A DNA stretch of 64,000 nt, from the NCBI RefSeq assembly GCF_009727055.1, contig NC_052350.1, positions 124,210 through 188,209 on the forward strand. The letters are read 5' to 3'. The DNA comes from Benincasa hispida. Taxonomy: Eukaryota > Streptophyta > Magnoliopsida > Cucurbitales > Cucurbitaceae. The translations under genes and the position numbers were made by a program. The stretch's first letter is position 1, and each line of letters begins with the position of its first letter. Under the pieces are notes generated by a model that did not search any database, was not told where the DNA came from, and saw only the letters and a program-made list of their open reading frames with translations. Positions 23,331-36,477 of the stretch are shown piece after piece.

Positions 23331-24170
23331 TCATATATACCTTACTGCCAAGTATTTAGGATAATTCTTCTTCCAATGTCTCTCCTGGTTGCAATGGAAA
23401 TAGATTCCCTTTGCAACCTTAGTTTTCTTGCCCTTTTGGACAGCAGCTAGTGGGTTAGTTTTCCCCCTTCCACCTTTATTCTTCTTCCACTTTTTGGTGT
23501 CGAAATAAGAAGGCATAAGGTTTGTCCCAGAGGTCCAAACTCTGTAGAACTTCTTAGAGGATTGAGCAACATTTGCTTTACTCTTCTGCTCCTTAGTTTT
23601 CATCAGGGACTGGAAATTCTGTAGCTTGTTAAGTAAGGTGGTCAGGCTTTAGTCAATACTGTTCATAACAGTATTGCTACGGAATTGAAGAAAATTTTCA
23701 GGTAAAGATTCCAAAATGAAGCTATGTTGATTGGCTTCATTGATGACGTATCCATTCATCTCTGCCACATTGAAGTGGATCATCATGTTGAGAACATGTT
23801 CTCGAACAGATGTGTCTTCTTGCATACGGGCATTGTAGATGTGTTTGAGAGCATCATGCCTAAGTTGTGCGAACAGTTGTCTAAACATTCCCCTCAGGGA
23901 CTCCATAATCTCACGGGTTGTGGGTATGGGCTTATGCTTCTTAGACAAGACTTCGAAAAGGCTTGTCAAGATGTATGCTCAGGTCTTCTCGTTTGCTCGT
24001 GTCCATCGCTCGTATGCTTCTCGAACATTTTGAGCAACATTTAAAGCTGGAATGGGAAGACAGTCCTCCATTAGGAAAAAGCGGAGGTCATCGATGATTA
24101 GGATTGTGTTGATCGTATTTTTCGAAGATGTGTAATTTTCAACCGTTAATTTGTCAGCAGCGAGTAAACT
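23331..24170 (-). pseudogene. C1 gag (UBN2) and zinc knuckle
   Basis: The minus strand reads gag. The N-terminus is at about 24000-24170, and the UBN2 core is in the open frame 23649-23969 (REIMESLRGMFRQL, VREHVLNMM, ESLPENFLQFRSN). 23331-23603 is a Lys-rich linker and a nucleocapsid knuckle YFHCNQERHWKKNYPKYL, in which the first and last Cys are Tyr. A stop lies between the two frames at about 23645. Confidence 0.87.
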
Positions 24171-26450
24171 TAAGTTGTAGAAGTCATATTGAAATAATTT
24201 TGTTGAAATCGTACAAATTATTTATATTAGTCTATTTGCATTAAACCACTTAGAAAAAATTAAATCAATTTTAGCAAAATAATCTACCCTAAGCGATATC
24301 TATTTTGCAATGATGTTTCAGTGAGGCAGGAATCCACCGTAGGGTGATCAAGTGCCCCTTCATTGGAATGAGACAATCACAACTAATAGACAGAACAACT
24401 TCTTTTTACTGTAACTATTAGTCACCATTGTTCGATCCATAAATTATTAAACTCGCTTAACAATTCTTGTAAGTGTAACCCTTAATTTTAGGTTATGGAG
24501 TTTTGCACCAATGAGCCACCTATAGGGAAAATGAAAAACCAATTGGGACATGAAACTAAAATAACCCTATTCGTTGCTGGAGTTTGAATAAAGCATCATG
24601 GAATAATATCATCCCTAGGGGGACACTCAATGTGCCACGAGGTCATGCATAAAACTTTACTTCAAATTAATGAGAGAGACTCAGGGATGTGTTGTCACAC
24701 GTCCCGCTCCCACTTACTATAAACACTATCTCCATTAACTTTGATATTGATCTATACAAATGTCATCCCTAGGGGGATACTCGAGGTGCCACGAGGCCAA
24801 GTATAGACCTCACGATGTGAACTTTTAGAGAGAAACATGAAGAGGAAAAATGAAGTATCATATACCCTATTTTCCTCCCACTGAGTATTTTACCTAGGGT
24901 TAATTAACTTAGAAAAATCCGGCTACTGATTTTAACTAATTGAATGTTTAATTTGCCCAAAAACAACACTTGTCTTTAAATAGTTAAATAATTTTGATTA
25001 AGGCCTATTAAACGCTTTAAAAAACTTTAATCAAATATTGCATGCATGTAACAAATCTATCTAATTCACCTTTCTAGGTAAGTTCTCAGGTAGGGATGTT
25101 ACATTTCCGTCAACTTAAATACACCAACCTAGACAGAACTAGCCTTAGATAAAAGGTCCTTTATAGATACATTTAATACAATGTTAATCTTTTAATCAAG
25201 AATTAATTTAATCCTACTAAAACGATTAAAAAAATTAAACTTAAAATTCTAGTCTCATTAGAAAATTAATCTTAGGTCTATATGAATCATGTTTCAAAAC
25301 AATTTAAAAAGATTTAACCTAGCATGCAATTCTGAATTCCGATTTTAATTTCTAATTTCATTTAGTTATAACGATTATAAATAAATGAAACAAACTAAAA
25401 TATACATTGTATGCTTTGACATACTTTAGTAAATTATAACATCTATAAATTATCTAAGGTAGTGTCATGCCTCATGCAATTTCATTTCATTACTAACATA
25501 TATAACATTTATACAATTACGTAATGAAACATATTATAGCATACATCCATACATACATTAAACCATATATTATAACAATTATAATATAAATGATGCATGG
25601 ATATGCTATTAATACCTGCATGCATTTATTATAATATTTATATTATATGATGCATGTGCATGCTATAAAATTAAATCATGCATCTAAAATTATAACATTT
25701 ATAATATGATGCTTGAAATTAAATGCATAACATATGGTGGGATTTTATATTATATGGCATGTAATAAAAAAAATTAAATCATACATCACATGCATAAAAT
25801 AAAAGCAATTAATGGACTAGGATTGGATACCTAAAAGAAAAAAAATCTAACTATTAAAAGATTAAAAAAAAAAATCATCTGGTTCGAAATAGGTGAACCG
25901 GACCTTAAACCGCTCGAACCAGACCAGGAATCGGTAATGATTAACCTAAACAGCTCGAACCGGAGAACCCATACACTGAACCGAACCAACAAACAATGAA
26001 CCACGTGCAAACTGGAGTTGAATCGCGTGAAATCTCCATCTCGAAGTGTCGTGACGATAAGAAGATTTTTTTCGTCCGCCGCATAGCAGCATCGCAACAC
26101 TAAGGCATAGCGTTGCAACGCTGCAGTACAGTCGCACATTGTACTGCTTCGAACTCCTTTGAAACGCCATGGAAATTCGCCTCATTTTCTCAAGCATTCA
26201 ATCGGGAACAACCATGAACGACACAATAAATAATAATACAGACTCGATATCGAATTTATGCCCCAAAATATGGGCCCTTACAAAACAAATTTGTAAAATA
26301 AATGCGATAAAACTATATAGCCCAATCTTGAAACATCCATTAATGCAAACTATTCAACATAGGATTCATCATATGAATAAACGTAATGATTTACCCATAA
26401 ACACTGTAAAAACCATTTAGGAAAATTAGGGAAAATTGGGATTAAAACCA
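24171..26450 (-). other. C1 untranslated leader
   Basis: Non-coding region between gag and primer-binding site. Read on the minus strand it has the duplicated G/C-rich module (24590-24830), a block with an imperfect version of the leader hairpin (25080-25175), and the ATGCAT/TATAAT repeats (25490-25770). An A-run lies at about 25862-25875, with a G/C-richer part at 25880-26170. ORFs in it are short and have no family features. Confidence 0.72.
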
Positions 26451-26451
26451 G

Positions 26452-26463
26452 GCTCTGATACCA
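26452..26463 (-). promoter_or_regulatory. C1 primer-binding site
   Basis: Reads tggtatcagagc on the minus strand, a perfect initiator-Met tRNA complement, two bases from the LTR end at 26466. It proves the orientation of C1. Confidence 0.92.
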
Positions 26464-26465
26464 AT

Positions 26466-26481
26466 TGAAGGAATCATATGA
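26466..26481 (-). repeat. C1 5' LTR, residual 3' end
   Basis: tgaaggaatcatatga matches the first bases of the other C1 LTR (4365: tggaggaaccatatga). After this the LTR is deleted and plus-strand LTR sequence begins. Confidence 0.75.
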
Positions 26482-28124
26482 AAGATAACCATAGGTAACA
26501 TAACCTCAATCTTGAGTGAGTTGGGAACTTCTGTCATTGAGGACGGTCTTTTGATTTGCATGGGTGTGATGGCCAGGCTGCCGACTGAACCTACCACTTT
26601 GGGGATTCGTTTGATTTGGGAATTGGGAACTCAGCTATACAAGATGGAATTCACTCTTTCCCCGAAGTAGGGATAAGTAGATAGATTGCTCCTTTAAGGG
26701 CTGATCCCGGGACTTGAATGATGTGGCACCACACACCTTCTCATGGCCCGATAAGTGTTCACACATAGTAGGACTATGTTGTATTGTTCATTAGAGGGAT
26801 CAGTGGTACTTAAGGAGTAAGATGTAACTACTTGGGTAAAATGGTAAATTGAGCCAACTGCACTTACGAATATCTATGAAGGGTTATCGTACTGATGTTT
26901 GGTTATATCCGATGGACACAAAAATATATCTATGGTAAGAAGAGTTCAGTTGTTGGTCTTTAGTGAAATGTCTGGCAGTTAACGGATGGTGGATCTCATG
27001 GCTAAAGAGATTAGTACGTTATTCACGTATCGTTGGAGCTTTAAGCCATAGGTCCATAAAGTCCCCTTGGTAGCTTGGATATAAGTTGAGAATCGGATTT
27101 TAGGTCGGTTTGAAATGTTCAAATTGACAAGAGGGAGTTTGATTCTATATGATATGATTGAACTAATTAATTATACATGATATAATTGATTTTATGTATG
27201 AGATACATTAATTTGGAGGAAATTGGATATAAATATGATTTATATCTAGTGGAGGAGAAAACACTATAGTTGATATATGATGTCAAACTATAGGTTATGA
27301 ATATAATATGATTATATTTATTATTTTATTAATTGGACAGTTATGGGATAATTGACTGCCGTTTTTTCCGTAACCATGCATTAGTGGAAGGTTCCATTCG
27401 GTTTTCGTAACTAAAGAATAAAATAAAAATTGTTTTCATTTTGCAGAGAACACATTTAATTTATCATGGAGTTTTTTGCGTTCAATCGTTTAGTATTTCA
27501 GAGCTTATACGATAGTGCATCTTTTACAAAACGATCGCTCACCCGCACGCGCTTCTTCTAAACGATCGCTCACATTTTCTAAATGATCGCTTAGCACCCG
27601 AGTTTTACTAAACGATCGTATAGATGATCGCCTATCTTTTCCAACACGATCGTGTACTTCACCTAAATGATCAAGCATCTTGGCTATATGATAGTCGCTA
27701 CTTTCTCACACTTGCTTGATCGTTGTATACAATCGGTTTTCTTTCTCCCCTACCAAGTCCGAACAGAGCCCACTCTTTGGATTCTCACTCCGAGAATACT
27801 AAGGGCTCCAAGTGATGGTGTCGTGCCCATCTTCCTGCTGTTCGTGTGAAGCCGTTCGTGGTAGACAATCGGGGTGCTGCTGAACGATAGCTTGCTGTTC
27901 TAGCGAGAGCACAAGGAGTCCGTTCTGTGAGAGCGAGATTTTCTATGAAGAGAGTCTTCAACTGGTAAGTTCCTCGTTCTCTTGTTTGTTTATTTAAAAG
28001 CATGCCGATAATTTAGTAGTTGAATGCATATCTATATGTGTGAATGTAAATGTGGAAATTCATTCACAATATTTTAGAAAGATTCTCTTCCGCTCAGAGG
28101 TACTCTTATCTAAGAGTTCATTCA
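26482..28124 (+). mobile_element. 5'-truncated plus LTR inside C1 5' LTR
   Basis: Plus-orientation LTR that begins part-way in (gataaccataggtaac, matching about 5616 of the solo LTR) and ends AGTTCATTCA at 28124, followed by attat. The right-hand insertion point is the same LTR position as for the solo LTR at 5145-7160. Its U5-like part (27480-27960) has the ACGATCG words and differs clearly from that of the solo LTR. A deletion at its left end removed ~490 bp of it and ~760 bp of the host LTR. Confidence 0.85.
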
Positions 28125-29272
28125 ATTATATCATATATAAAATTAAATTGATTATATCACATATAATTGATTCTCTCAATTATTTTGAACAATTTAAATT
28201 TATCCAAAGATTCTCATTAATTCCCTTTGAGCTATAGAGGGGACCTCATGGACCTATAGTTTGAAGCTCCAACGGCATGTGAATAATTAGTTAAACTTCT
28301 TTAATTAAATTATTCACCATTCGTTAACTATTGGGTACTTCATTAAAGATCGACAACTGCACTCTTCGCACTACAAATATATTTTTGTGTCCATTGGATA
28401 TAACCAATCAAAAGTACGATGCCTCTTCACAAATTGCTCATAAGTACAGCTGGACCAAAAATACCATTTGCCCCTGTAGTTACATCTAATTCCTTAAGTA
28501 CCACTGATTCTTTTAATGAACAATAAATCATAGTCGAACTATGACCAAACCCCTCTCAGGCTAGGAGAAGGTGTGGCGCCACATTGTTCAATCCTCGAAA
28601 TCAGCACTTAAGAGATCAATTTATCTACTTGCCCCGACATTGGGGAAGGAATGAATTCTTTCTTGTGTAATTTTGTTCTTAGCTCCCCAATCAGACGAAT
28701 TCCCAAAATGGTAGGCTTGTTGATTCAGTGATCTGGCCACTCTTATTCATACAAATCAAAGGAGTGCCTTCATAGGTAGGAGCTCACAACTCACTCAGGA
28801 TCCAAGTCATGTTACCTATAGTCATCTTGGTGAAATATAAGTCTCTATTATGAACGGCTTCATATAATGAGACTAAACATTTCATGGTCTAATCTTATAC
28901 AAACTCCTATATATAGAATATCCCTACTCACATGTCTCCACATGAATGATCAGGATCAGATCATTTGTAGCACTTTAAAACAATTGCAACATCTACAAAG
29001 CAGACCATACTCGTAGTGTCACCAAGATAAGGTATCTAGCCTTATCCATCTACTATAGACCATTTAGGTTATCACTTAAACATGATCCACCCATATATCT
29101 TTATATACATGTTTAATCTACAAGATAACCTTGGATCTTAGTTTATTGGTTTGTGGTTAATATAACTCAAATTGAAATAAAACATCATATATTTTATTAA
29201 ATAAATTAGATATTTGTACATTACAAGTACAAACTATTAGATCCTACGAGATTTAGAGCATCAACCCTAATA
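28125..29272 (-). repeat. C1 5' LTR, main part
   Basis: Minus LTR parallel to 7161-8316 over its full length, from attatatcatatata to the terminus ccctaata at 29272 (a mutated ccccaaca). It is followed by gttcc, the right TSD, and gypsy coding sequence. Confidence 0.88.
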
Positions 29273-29497
29273 GTTCCTTCCTAGGATTGACTAATTATTA
29301 TCATTGATTTATCGAAGGGGTTTTAAGAAAAGCTGCCCCACTGACTAAGTTATTGAAGAAAGACACAGTTTGGCAGTGGCCAATAGAGTGTCAAAACACC
29401 TTTAAGGAGTTAAAGGCAACCATGACAAAGGGTCCTGTCCTTGGTCTAGTTGACGTGTCAAAGCAGTTTGAGGTAGAGACGGATGCGTCAGAGTACG
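29273..29497 (+). pseudogene. G1 reverse transcriptase end and RNase H start
   Basis: Continues the RT frame left at 4364. It reads SFLGLTNYY, then the LTKLLKKDTVWQW-type connection, FKELKATMTKGPVL, and the RNase H first catalytic Asp in VETDASEYV. It breaks at 29497, where a copia LTR starts at TGTTGGG. The same piece recurs with many small indels at about 40005-40257 as part of the assembly duplication. Confidence 0.9.
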
Positions 29498-30840
29498 TGT
29501 TGGGATTGGGTGCCTCGGTGGTCTAATTCTTCTTGTTGGTGGACGTTCTATGTAGTTTGTAGAAACACTCGAATGCAGGCATATGTTATGAATAATGATA
29601 CAAAGAGTCATGTATATGATTGCAAACACAGCATGATTTAACACTTACACTATAATCATATTTAAAAGCAGAGTAAGCTCGCATGGTAGTTATGTAGGAG
29701 CTTAAATTAAGTACTCATCAATTAATTATGAGATATACAATTGGATCGTATGCCTTATATAAGTGATAACCTACAAAGGTCTGTAGTATAAGAATTAGGA
29801 GGGGATACCTGATCTGGTGACACTACGGATACGACTCCCATTTTGTAGAGTTTATAAATGTTTGAACCTACTACAGATGGTTGATCACTGACCATTCATG
29901 TGGAACCATGCGAACGAGGGTGTCCTATATCAAAGAGTTTATGTATAAGACCGAAACAACGAGATGATTAGTCTCTTTATATAACATCGTTAATACTTGA
30001 GACTTACATCTCACCTAAAACGACCGTAGGTGACATGACCTTAATCCGGAGTGTTTTTGGAACTCTCTTCGTTTGAGGGCGGTCCTTTGATTAGTATGGG
30101 TGAGAGTGGCCAGATTGCCCCTCAACAAGCCTACCTTTTTGAGGATTTGTCTGATTTGGGAGCTGGAAACTCAGTTACACAAGATGAAATTCACTCCTTC
30201 CCCGAAGCAGGGGTAAGTAGATAGATTGCTCCCTTAAGGGTTGATTCCGGGTCTTGAACATAGTGGCACAACTTCTCTTTGAAAGAGAGGACTCAGTCAT
30301 AGTACGACATATGACTTATGTTCATTGGAGGGATCAGTGGATATTTAAAGAGTTAGATGTAACTACAGGCTAAATTGGCCCAGCTGTACTTATGAGCGAT
30401 CTGTGAAAGTTATCGCACTGTTGATTGTTGATATGGACACAAAATATATCTGTAGTGAGAAGAGTGCAGTTGTCAGTCTTTAGTAGGAGTGCCCGACAGT
30501 AACGGATGGTGGATCTCGTGACTAAAGAGTTTAGTAAGTTATTCACGTACCGTTGGAGCTTTAAGTTACAGGTCCATAAGGTTCCCTGATAGCTCAATGG
30601 ATTCAAGTTGAGAATTAGTTCCTGGGGTTGATTTGAAATGTTCAAATTGACAAGAGAAAATTAAAATTATATATGATATAATTGGTGTGATGTATGAGAT
30701 ACATCGAATGGAGGATTAATGTAAATCTGATTTACATTAAGTACCATAAAATAGAAAAAGAACTGTGGTTTATTTTGTTTCATGAGATGAAATTAATTAA
30801 AACTATAGTTTTATAATAATATAATAATGGTAAGATGTTG
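29498..30840 (+). repeat. C3 5' LTR, left assembly copy
   Basis: Begins TGTTGGGATTGGGTGCC and follows the family LTR order through U3 blocks. The first ~450 bp differ by many small indels from the right copy (40258 onward). From about 29950 to 30830 the two are nearly identical. At about 30840 it stops resembling an LTR and passes into low-quality sequence. Confidence 0.75.
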
Positions 30841-33800
30841 GGTAGAGTAGTTCATATAGATTTGTTTTATATAATGGTGTATTTAGTTTATAATATTTAT
30901 GGATGATATAGCCGCGTCTACTTCCGAGTCTAATTATTTACAAAATAAACCAATAGCGTCCAGGTGTGGGGGTAATACTTACATTCAAGGACTTATGAGT
31001 AATTATACTTAGAGTACCAACACGTGAGATATACATTATAAACGCCGGAAAATGAAGAATCTGCACTCTATCCTCACAAACATGAATATTAATAGGTAGG
31101 TTTGACTTCACGTTGAGAGAAAGTAATTGATGGTACTGCTAGAGACTATACGTACAACACTCTACACGCCTATTTGGAGAGTATACATGACATAATAGTA
31201 TCCGAAATTTTGCGAGAGTAGTTAATGAGCGCTTATCATCCTTCACCGCGATTATCTTCTATCAAAACAACTCAACTGCAGAATAAGAGTAGCGATCTCT
31301 TAAAGACGATGTACAACTCTGGCGATACGGTGGACTCAACCTGAATTATATTATAGCACTCGAAGAAGATATAGTCTCCAACGATAACTCACAATGGTAT
31401 TGAGTCATATGCTGATCGTTAGTTAAACCAATCGAGAGTGTCATACGCCGAATAGCTTCATAGTCTCTTGATATTATTCTAGAGCAGAATATGAGTCATT
31501 AGTCGTGGTTCAACAAGGGAGCCCTATACGAATAAAGAAGAGCGTATCCACATCATCTCATACACTTGCTACAAATACGAACTAAATTACCTGAAATGTT
31601 GTTACGCAGATTCAGATCGTTTACACTTCTCTAATCCAAGACAATCATTTAACAGAAGACCCACACACAATCCGTGATTGCGAAATGTAATTTCCTTAAG
31701 TCTTAAGCATATATTATATAGTATATGTATGCCTTTAACTTGATGAATGAAAGTAATTAGCATGAAGAATGAAAATTTGTGAACGGGTTCAATAGACTAG
31801 TTTCGCTGACCTGAAGGCGAAACCTGCACAGTGATGGTCACCAGACCGGATCGTCAGCTCCTTGAGCTATTGTGAAGGAAAACTCGTAGAGCAATGCTAA
31901 GAGGGCCGTCAGGTCGAGCTTTTGAGCCTATAGAGGCATGGGAGTCTATGTGGACATAAGAAACATAAGAATACAAGGAGGAGTAAGCATTAATGAACTA
32001 GTATCAGTTATTACTATCTACCAGTATAATGTGTAAGTAAGTTGAGAACTAGACTTATCATGAATAGTATCAGATTTAACTCATCAACCGACCTCAATAG
32101 AGAGTCCATACTGCGAACTCGCATGTTGGGTGGTGATCGTAAACGACAGTCACTTGCAAGATAACCAGACACTTCTAGACGAATGCGCTGAGGGTAGGTG
32201 ATATTGTAACTAGACCGTCAGGCGTCACTTGTGATTATTCGGTTTGTTAGTTTATAAGTTGAGAATAGACTCTGAGGAGAAGTTGCTCTACCCAGGAAAC
32301 CAATCTAGCTGTAGACTGTCTTGAAGCTGTGTTGTCTTATCATTTATTTTTCTTTGCAAATTTTTTTCTTCCAGGTGAGGTAAAAGGGTGAAGAGTTTTG
32401 CACGATATGTTGCTGACGCCTAAGGGCGGAGAGGGGTCTTTCCACAATGTTGTTGTGTTCGAGAGTTAGTGACGTCCATCCCACATATCTTTTTCGGTTG
32501 TAAGAGTTGTTGCGAATTGGAGAAACTGTTCAAAACTTTTGGGGTTTTAAAAGAACTTGTTCCGTTTAAGTCTTGAGAGTTGTATTAAACGTTATACCGT
32601 TTGTATAATATACAACATATAGTTCATATTCCTCTCATAGAAATCGAACACTGGATAGGTATTTAATATTGAAATAGAGATGTAACATTCTCAAAGTGTA
32701 TAAATGTTACCACTTATAACTGATTTATCTATCACAGTAAGATCTACACTTTTATATAAGTACAATAGCTGATTAATGAGTCGAAATTTCTAGTTATGTT
32801 TTGACAGATGAATCATTTAGTTTAGTCCCACTCATTAAATTTACGTTTTTTACTTATAGCCACTATCTTCACAGTAAATCTATTAGTCGAGTATTCAATT
32901 TATCCGTAATTATATAATAATATAAAATTTCCCTTATGAGTATTGAGATATTGTATCAATAATTCAATAATTAACTAAAATTAATTTCCATGAGTCAAAT
33001 CTAATCTTTATCTATAGAGACACTATCACATACCAGAGGATACCTGGATGCACAGAGCGTTCTCCAATGCTATTTTGTTAAATGCTATTGGTTTAAATCT
33101 ATAAAGAGTAATTTATATAAAGATTGATTCTACCGACATTATACAACAAAGATTTTTCTTATTATCTTGTCTCTTTACACTAATCGATTTAAAGTGAGAG
33201 TAAGAATAATGATAATTTACCTGAGAGAGTGTTACCTATGCATAGGCAGTTTGCTGACAGCAACTCATAACGTTTGGTTTACAACTGATGCTCGATAGAG
33301 AATGCTGTATCCAATACGAACTATGTATATGTATACTTGAGATGGCCCCTGGCAGAAACTGATAGAACAATACACCGAATAATTATAGTGAAAGCTTTCA
33401 TGTTATAGCCCAATCGAACAAAGTTCAGATGTTTTAAGTATTGTAGACGCAAGCGTCGCACTTCTTGCTTCCTCTGAGACGTTTATATTTTTTTTTCTTT
33501 TCTACGCGCTAACAGTCTCTCTGAAAAGTCTATACATATTATGGAGGATATGCATAAGTAAATGTTTGAGTGTATATTCCAAAAGTGTAGTTTTGAGTTG
33601 TGCTAAATAGCAATTAAAAGTTATTTCATGAGTTTTCGAACAATAGAGAAATCGACACAACATGACACACGTCATTTCTTTCGAGACATGAGTCCTTTAT
33701 AGTGATTGCATGCACTTACTGACCATTAAAGTTAGGCTCATAAGACTACAGTATGATGAAAAGGCTTAACATGCACAACCACATGATGTGGCATGTTCGA

Positions 33801-36452
33801 CGTAGTTATTATCTCTTATGATCATATACAAATATAGCACCATAAACCGATAATGAGGACGACGGTATTATAGGTCACAATTCAAACCCAATCAACGAAG
33901 TGCTCTTTTTCATAAGGTCGGGTATGTATCAAGGCTCAGCCACCGTATTAATGCTGTACACCACGAAGATTATGGTAAGCACTTAAATACTAGACGTATG
34001 TCATACTCAAGTTATGAGTGACGCGGCGTATCGAATAAAGCACATTCTAAAGTTATCATAGCTCATCAAATGATGAGAGCTCACAGCACTTTATACCCAT
34101 ATAGACTAAAGTAAACACTGCTTCATATATTTTGAGAGGAACACCAAATCACTCTTATAAAAAATGATCTATAATATACTGAAGTGAGAACATTCGGATC
34201 ACTAATGTAGTGAGGAATTCGAGGTATTATTCAGCCCTGTAGTTGTACGAATATTTAATTCAAAGTCGCAGAGAGATGAGCTGGAGGCGATGGTGAATGA
34301 CAAGCATGTTAAATTTATGCCACGAGAGATTACAAGTAGTGAGAATAGCTAGAGATATTTATAAGAGATTGGAGCATTTATAGAATTGACTATTTCTTCA
34401 GCATATGAGCAATGTACGAATAACACAGAGAATACATTATTATCTGATTCACTATTTGAGTACGATACATACGATAACATCCTTCTATTTTAATGCAAGG
34501 CTGTGCGTTCTAACTACACAACTCCGACGTGAATCTTATGAAACGTTGAATGACTCTTAATTATGCCGTAATGTTTCTCTTTATAATAGGATATTGATGC
34601 CCATTTTTAACATCTGCGGAGTATTTTCTCTAGACCTTGTCATTTGGATGAATCGATTACCAACGGTGATCTGTGCGAGATTAGAGCTACAATGAGTTAT
34701 AGATTCTATATTGTGTTACAAAGGTTTTAGCGGCGATACGTCAAGTTGGGGCATAGGAATTTATTAAAAATCTAGAATAAGACGAGACTAGATAAGCTCT
34801 TCATAATCTATTCATACGGCAAATAGATCCAAAAATGGTCATTATCAATCTATCATATTAAGCTTCTATAAAACCGATGCATAGTTTTATTTTTATAGGC
34901 GTATGCGTTTGGATATTGCCTAAGCAAGAGTTGGTAATAGTAACAGAGGTTAATGAATGCCTTTTAATGTCTCTTAGGTTTGCTTGGACGTCTTTGATGT
35001 TCTTTGAGGGATTGCTTTCTTCTTTAAGATATTATTAAGTGAGTAGTCAGTATATTTACATATAGATGCAAGAGACACACGAAACTTATAAATTACAGAG
35101 AATTGTAACAATGATGTTGACTACTTGCAAGATATCTTTATTTAAAATTGGCCCATACCTTCTTCTAAATTTGTTCATGATTGTGTACAATATAAAAAGA
35201 GATATGCTTTCTTTATTTAAATTAATATTATTGTGGTTATCTCTGTAGATTATGACCCATTAATTCAGAAATAATTAAATTAAGAAAGATCCTATGATTT
35301 CAAATGTATTTTTATCTAATCTCCTGGCGATTCCATATGGATCATCCACAATATTATTATCCTTAATCTTAAACATAAACTCGCAGGTGGCTTCTCAAAA
35401 TTGAAAGTTTAGGAAATTCTACAACACATTTCCTCATACCACATTAGTCATTTTAAACACATTATATTCTATGTACTTAAACATCACACTCGAGAGAGAG
35501 AGAACATCACACTCTTTCATTTTTCTGTGCTAACTCCTTACGAGATACAACAAAAAGCAGCCTGGAGAGCACCTTCTCACATTATGTCGTAGGACCATTG
35601 ATGGATGTTGGAGGCTAAAAAGTTGCTGATGATTCAAAATTATGTAATCTAGTGCTAACTTATCATTCACATCCTACTCTAACTGCGACACCCTGGCGCT
35701 ATGAGCGTCTTTAATTATAGCTGAGATTGATCGCGATGTTTAAATCACTTAATAAGATTTTTTATTGGTCATAAGCGAATATAGTCTTGCGACAGTTGGT
35801 GCATATGGAGATGATTCCGTTGGAATTATAAAAATGTAGTTTATACAAGTGTTGATTATTGACGAATGTTATATAACAAATTCTATCAATGCGTACCACT
35901 GCTTATATATACTCACTCTATGTTTTAATATATTCTTAAGATTTTTATTGTGTGCATCTCTAACGTTAATATTAATCCTTATGTTTATTTCGTGTTTTTT
36001 TTTCGAAGTAATACAAAACCCTAGGTCATAACAATACTTCAGTGGAGGAAGATGATATATAAATTATATTCAGCCAATATTAACATTTGAACTGGGCAAT
36101 AGTTCTCATTTCCACAAGTTTGCGTGCTAACCTTCTGTAGGAAGCAACTCAGAGATTCATTATGCTTTTGTTATGTTATTTTCAACGCTTGGGGCCCCAT
36201 ACGTGAGGTGCCACCGCTGGGAGCATCCCCCTCCAAAATGGTGTTGTACGAGTAATATTCAAGGTGGATGAAGAGTATTTTGATGTAATGGGTGAATAGG
36301 TGTATGTCAAACCCACATTCTGGGTGTTCCTTCATTGGTTGGTGCTACCTGAGATCATTCAATAGACACTTCCTCGTGGACGCCCTAGGAACGTCCGTTC
36401 CCCCCTTCGGATGGGGTTTGTGTGCCAGTATGGTCAAAGATCAAGGTGAACT
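30841..36452. other. Low-quality sequence left of gap
   Basis: No coherent gene or repeat can be read. Weak anchors show that it is a corrupted version of 41520-43945: 32440-32560 resembles 42085-42170 (ttgttgtgttcgagagtt), and 35985-36452 resembles 43585-43945 with an insertion or deletion every few bases (aaaccctaggtcataa, gggagcatccccct, atcaaggtgaact). It is over twice as long as its clean counterpart. The short ORFs at 35066-35248 and 35849-36031 are not credible. The most likely explanation is an unpolished long-read extension into the gap. Confidence 0.75.
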
Positions 36453-36477
36453 NNNNNNNNNNNNNNNNNNNNNNNNN
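36453..36477. other. Assembly gap (25 N)
   Basis: Exactly 25 unknown bases. A round number like this is a placeholder and not a measured distance. The flanking sequences represent the same locus (see the duplication). Confidence 0.98.

Larger units (their letters stand above)
4365..29272 (-). mobile_element. Ty1/copia element C1 inserted in G1
   Basis: Minus-strand copia element. 5' LTR at right (26466-29272, with an insertion), primer-binding site 26452-26463, long leader, gag, protease and integrase at 21641-24170, reverse transcriptase/RNase H at 8317-9891, and 3' LTR at left (4365-8316, with an insertion). The flanks gtttc (4360-4364) and gttcc (29273-29277) are a TSD with one change, and removing C1 restores the gypsy frame. 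Copia C2 (9897-21635) is nested inside its pol. Order and lineage resemble Angela/BARE elements with long LTRs and long leaders. It is non-functional because of many stops. Confidence 0.9.

Noticed and set aside
35066..36031. Two 60-aa hydrophobic frames (35066-35248 and 35849-36031) that look like small membrane proteins
   Set aside because: Hydrophobicity follows from AT-rich low-quality sequence; the clean counterpart has no such frame.
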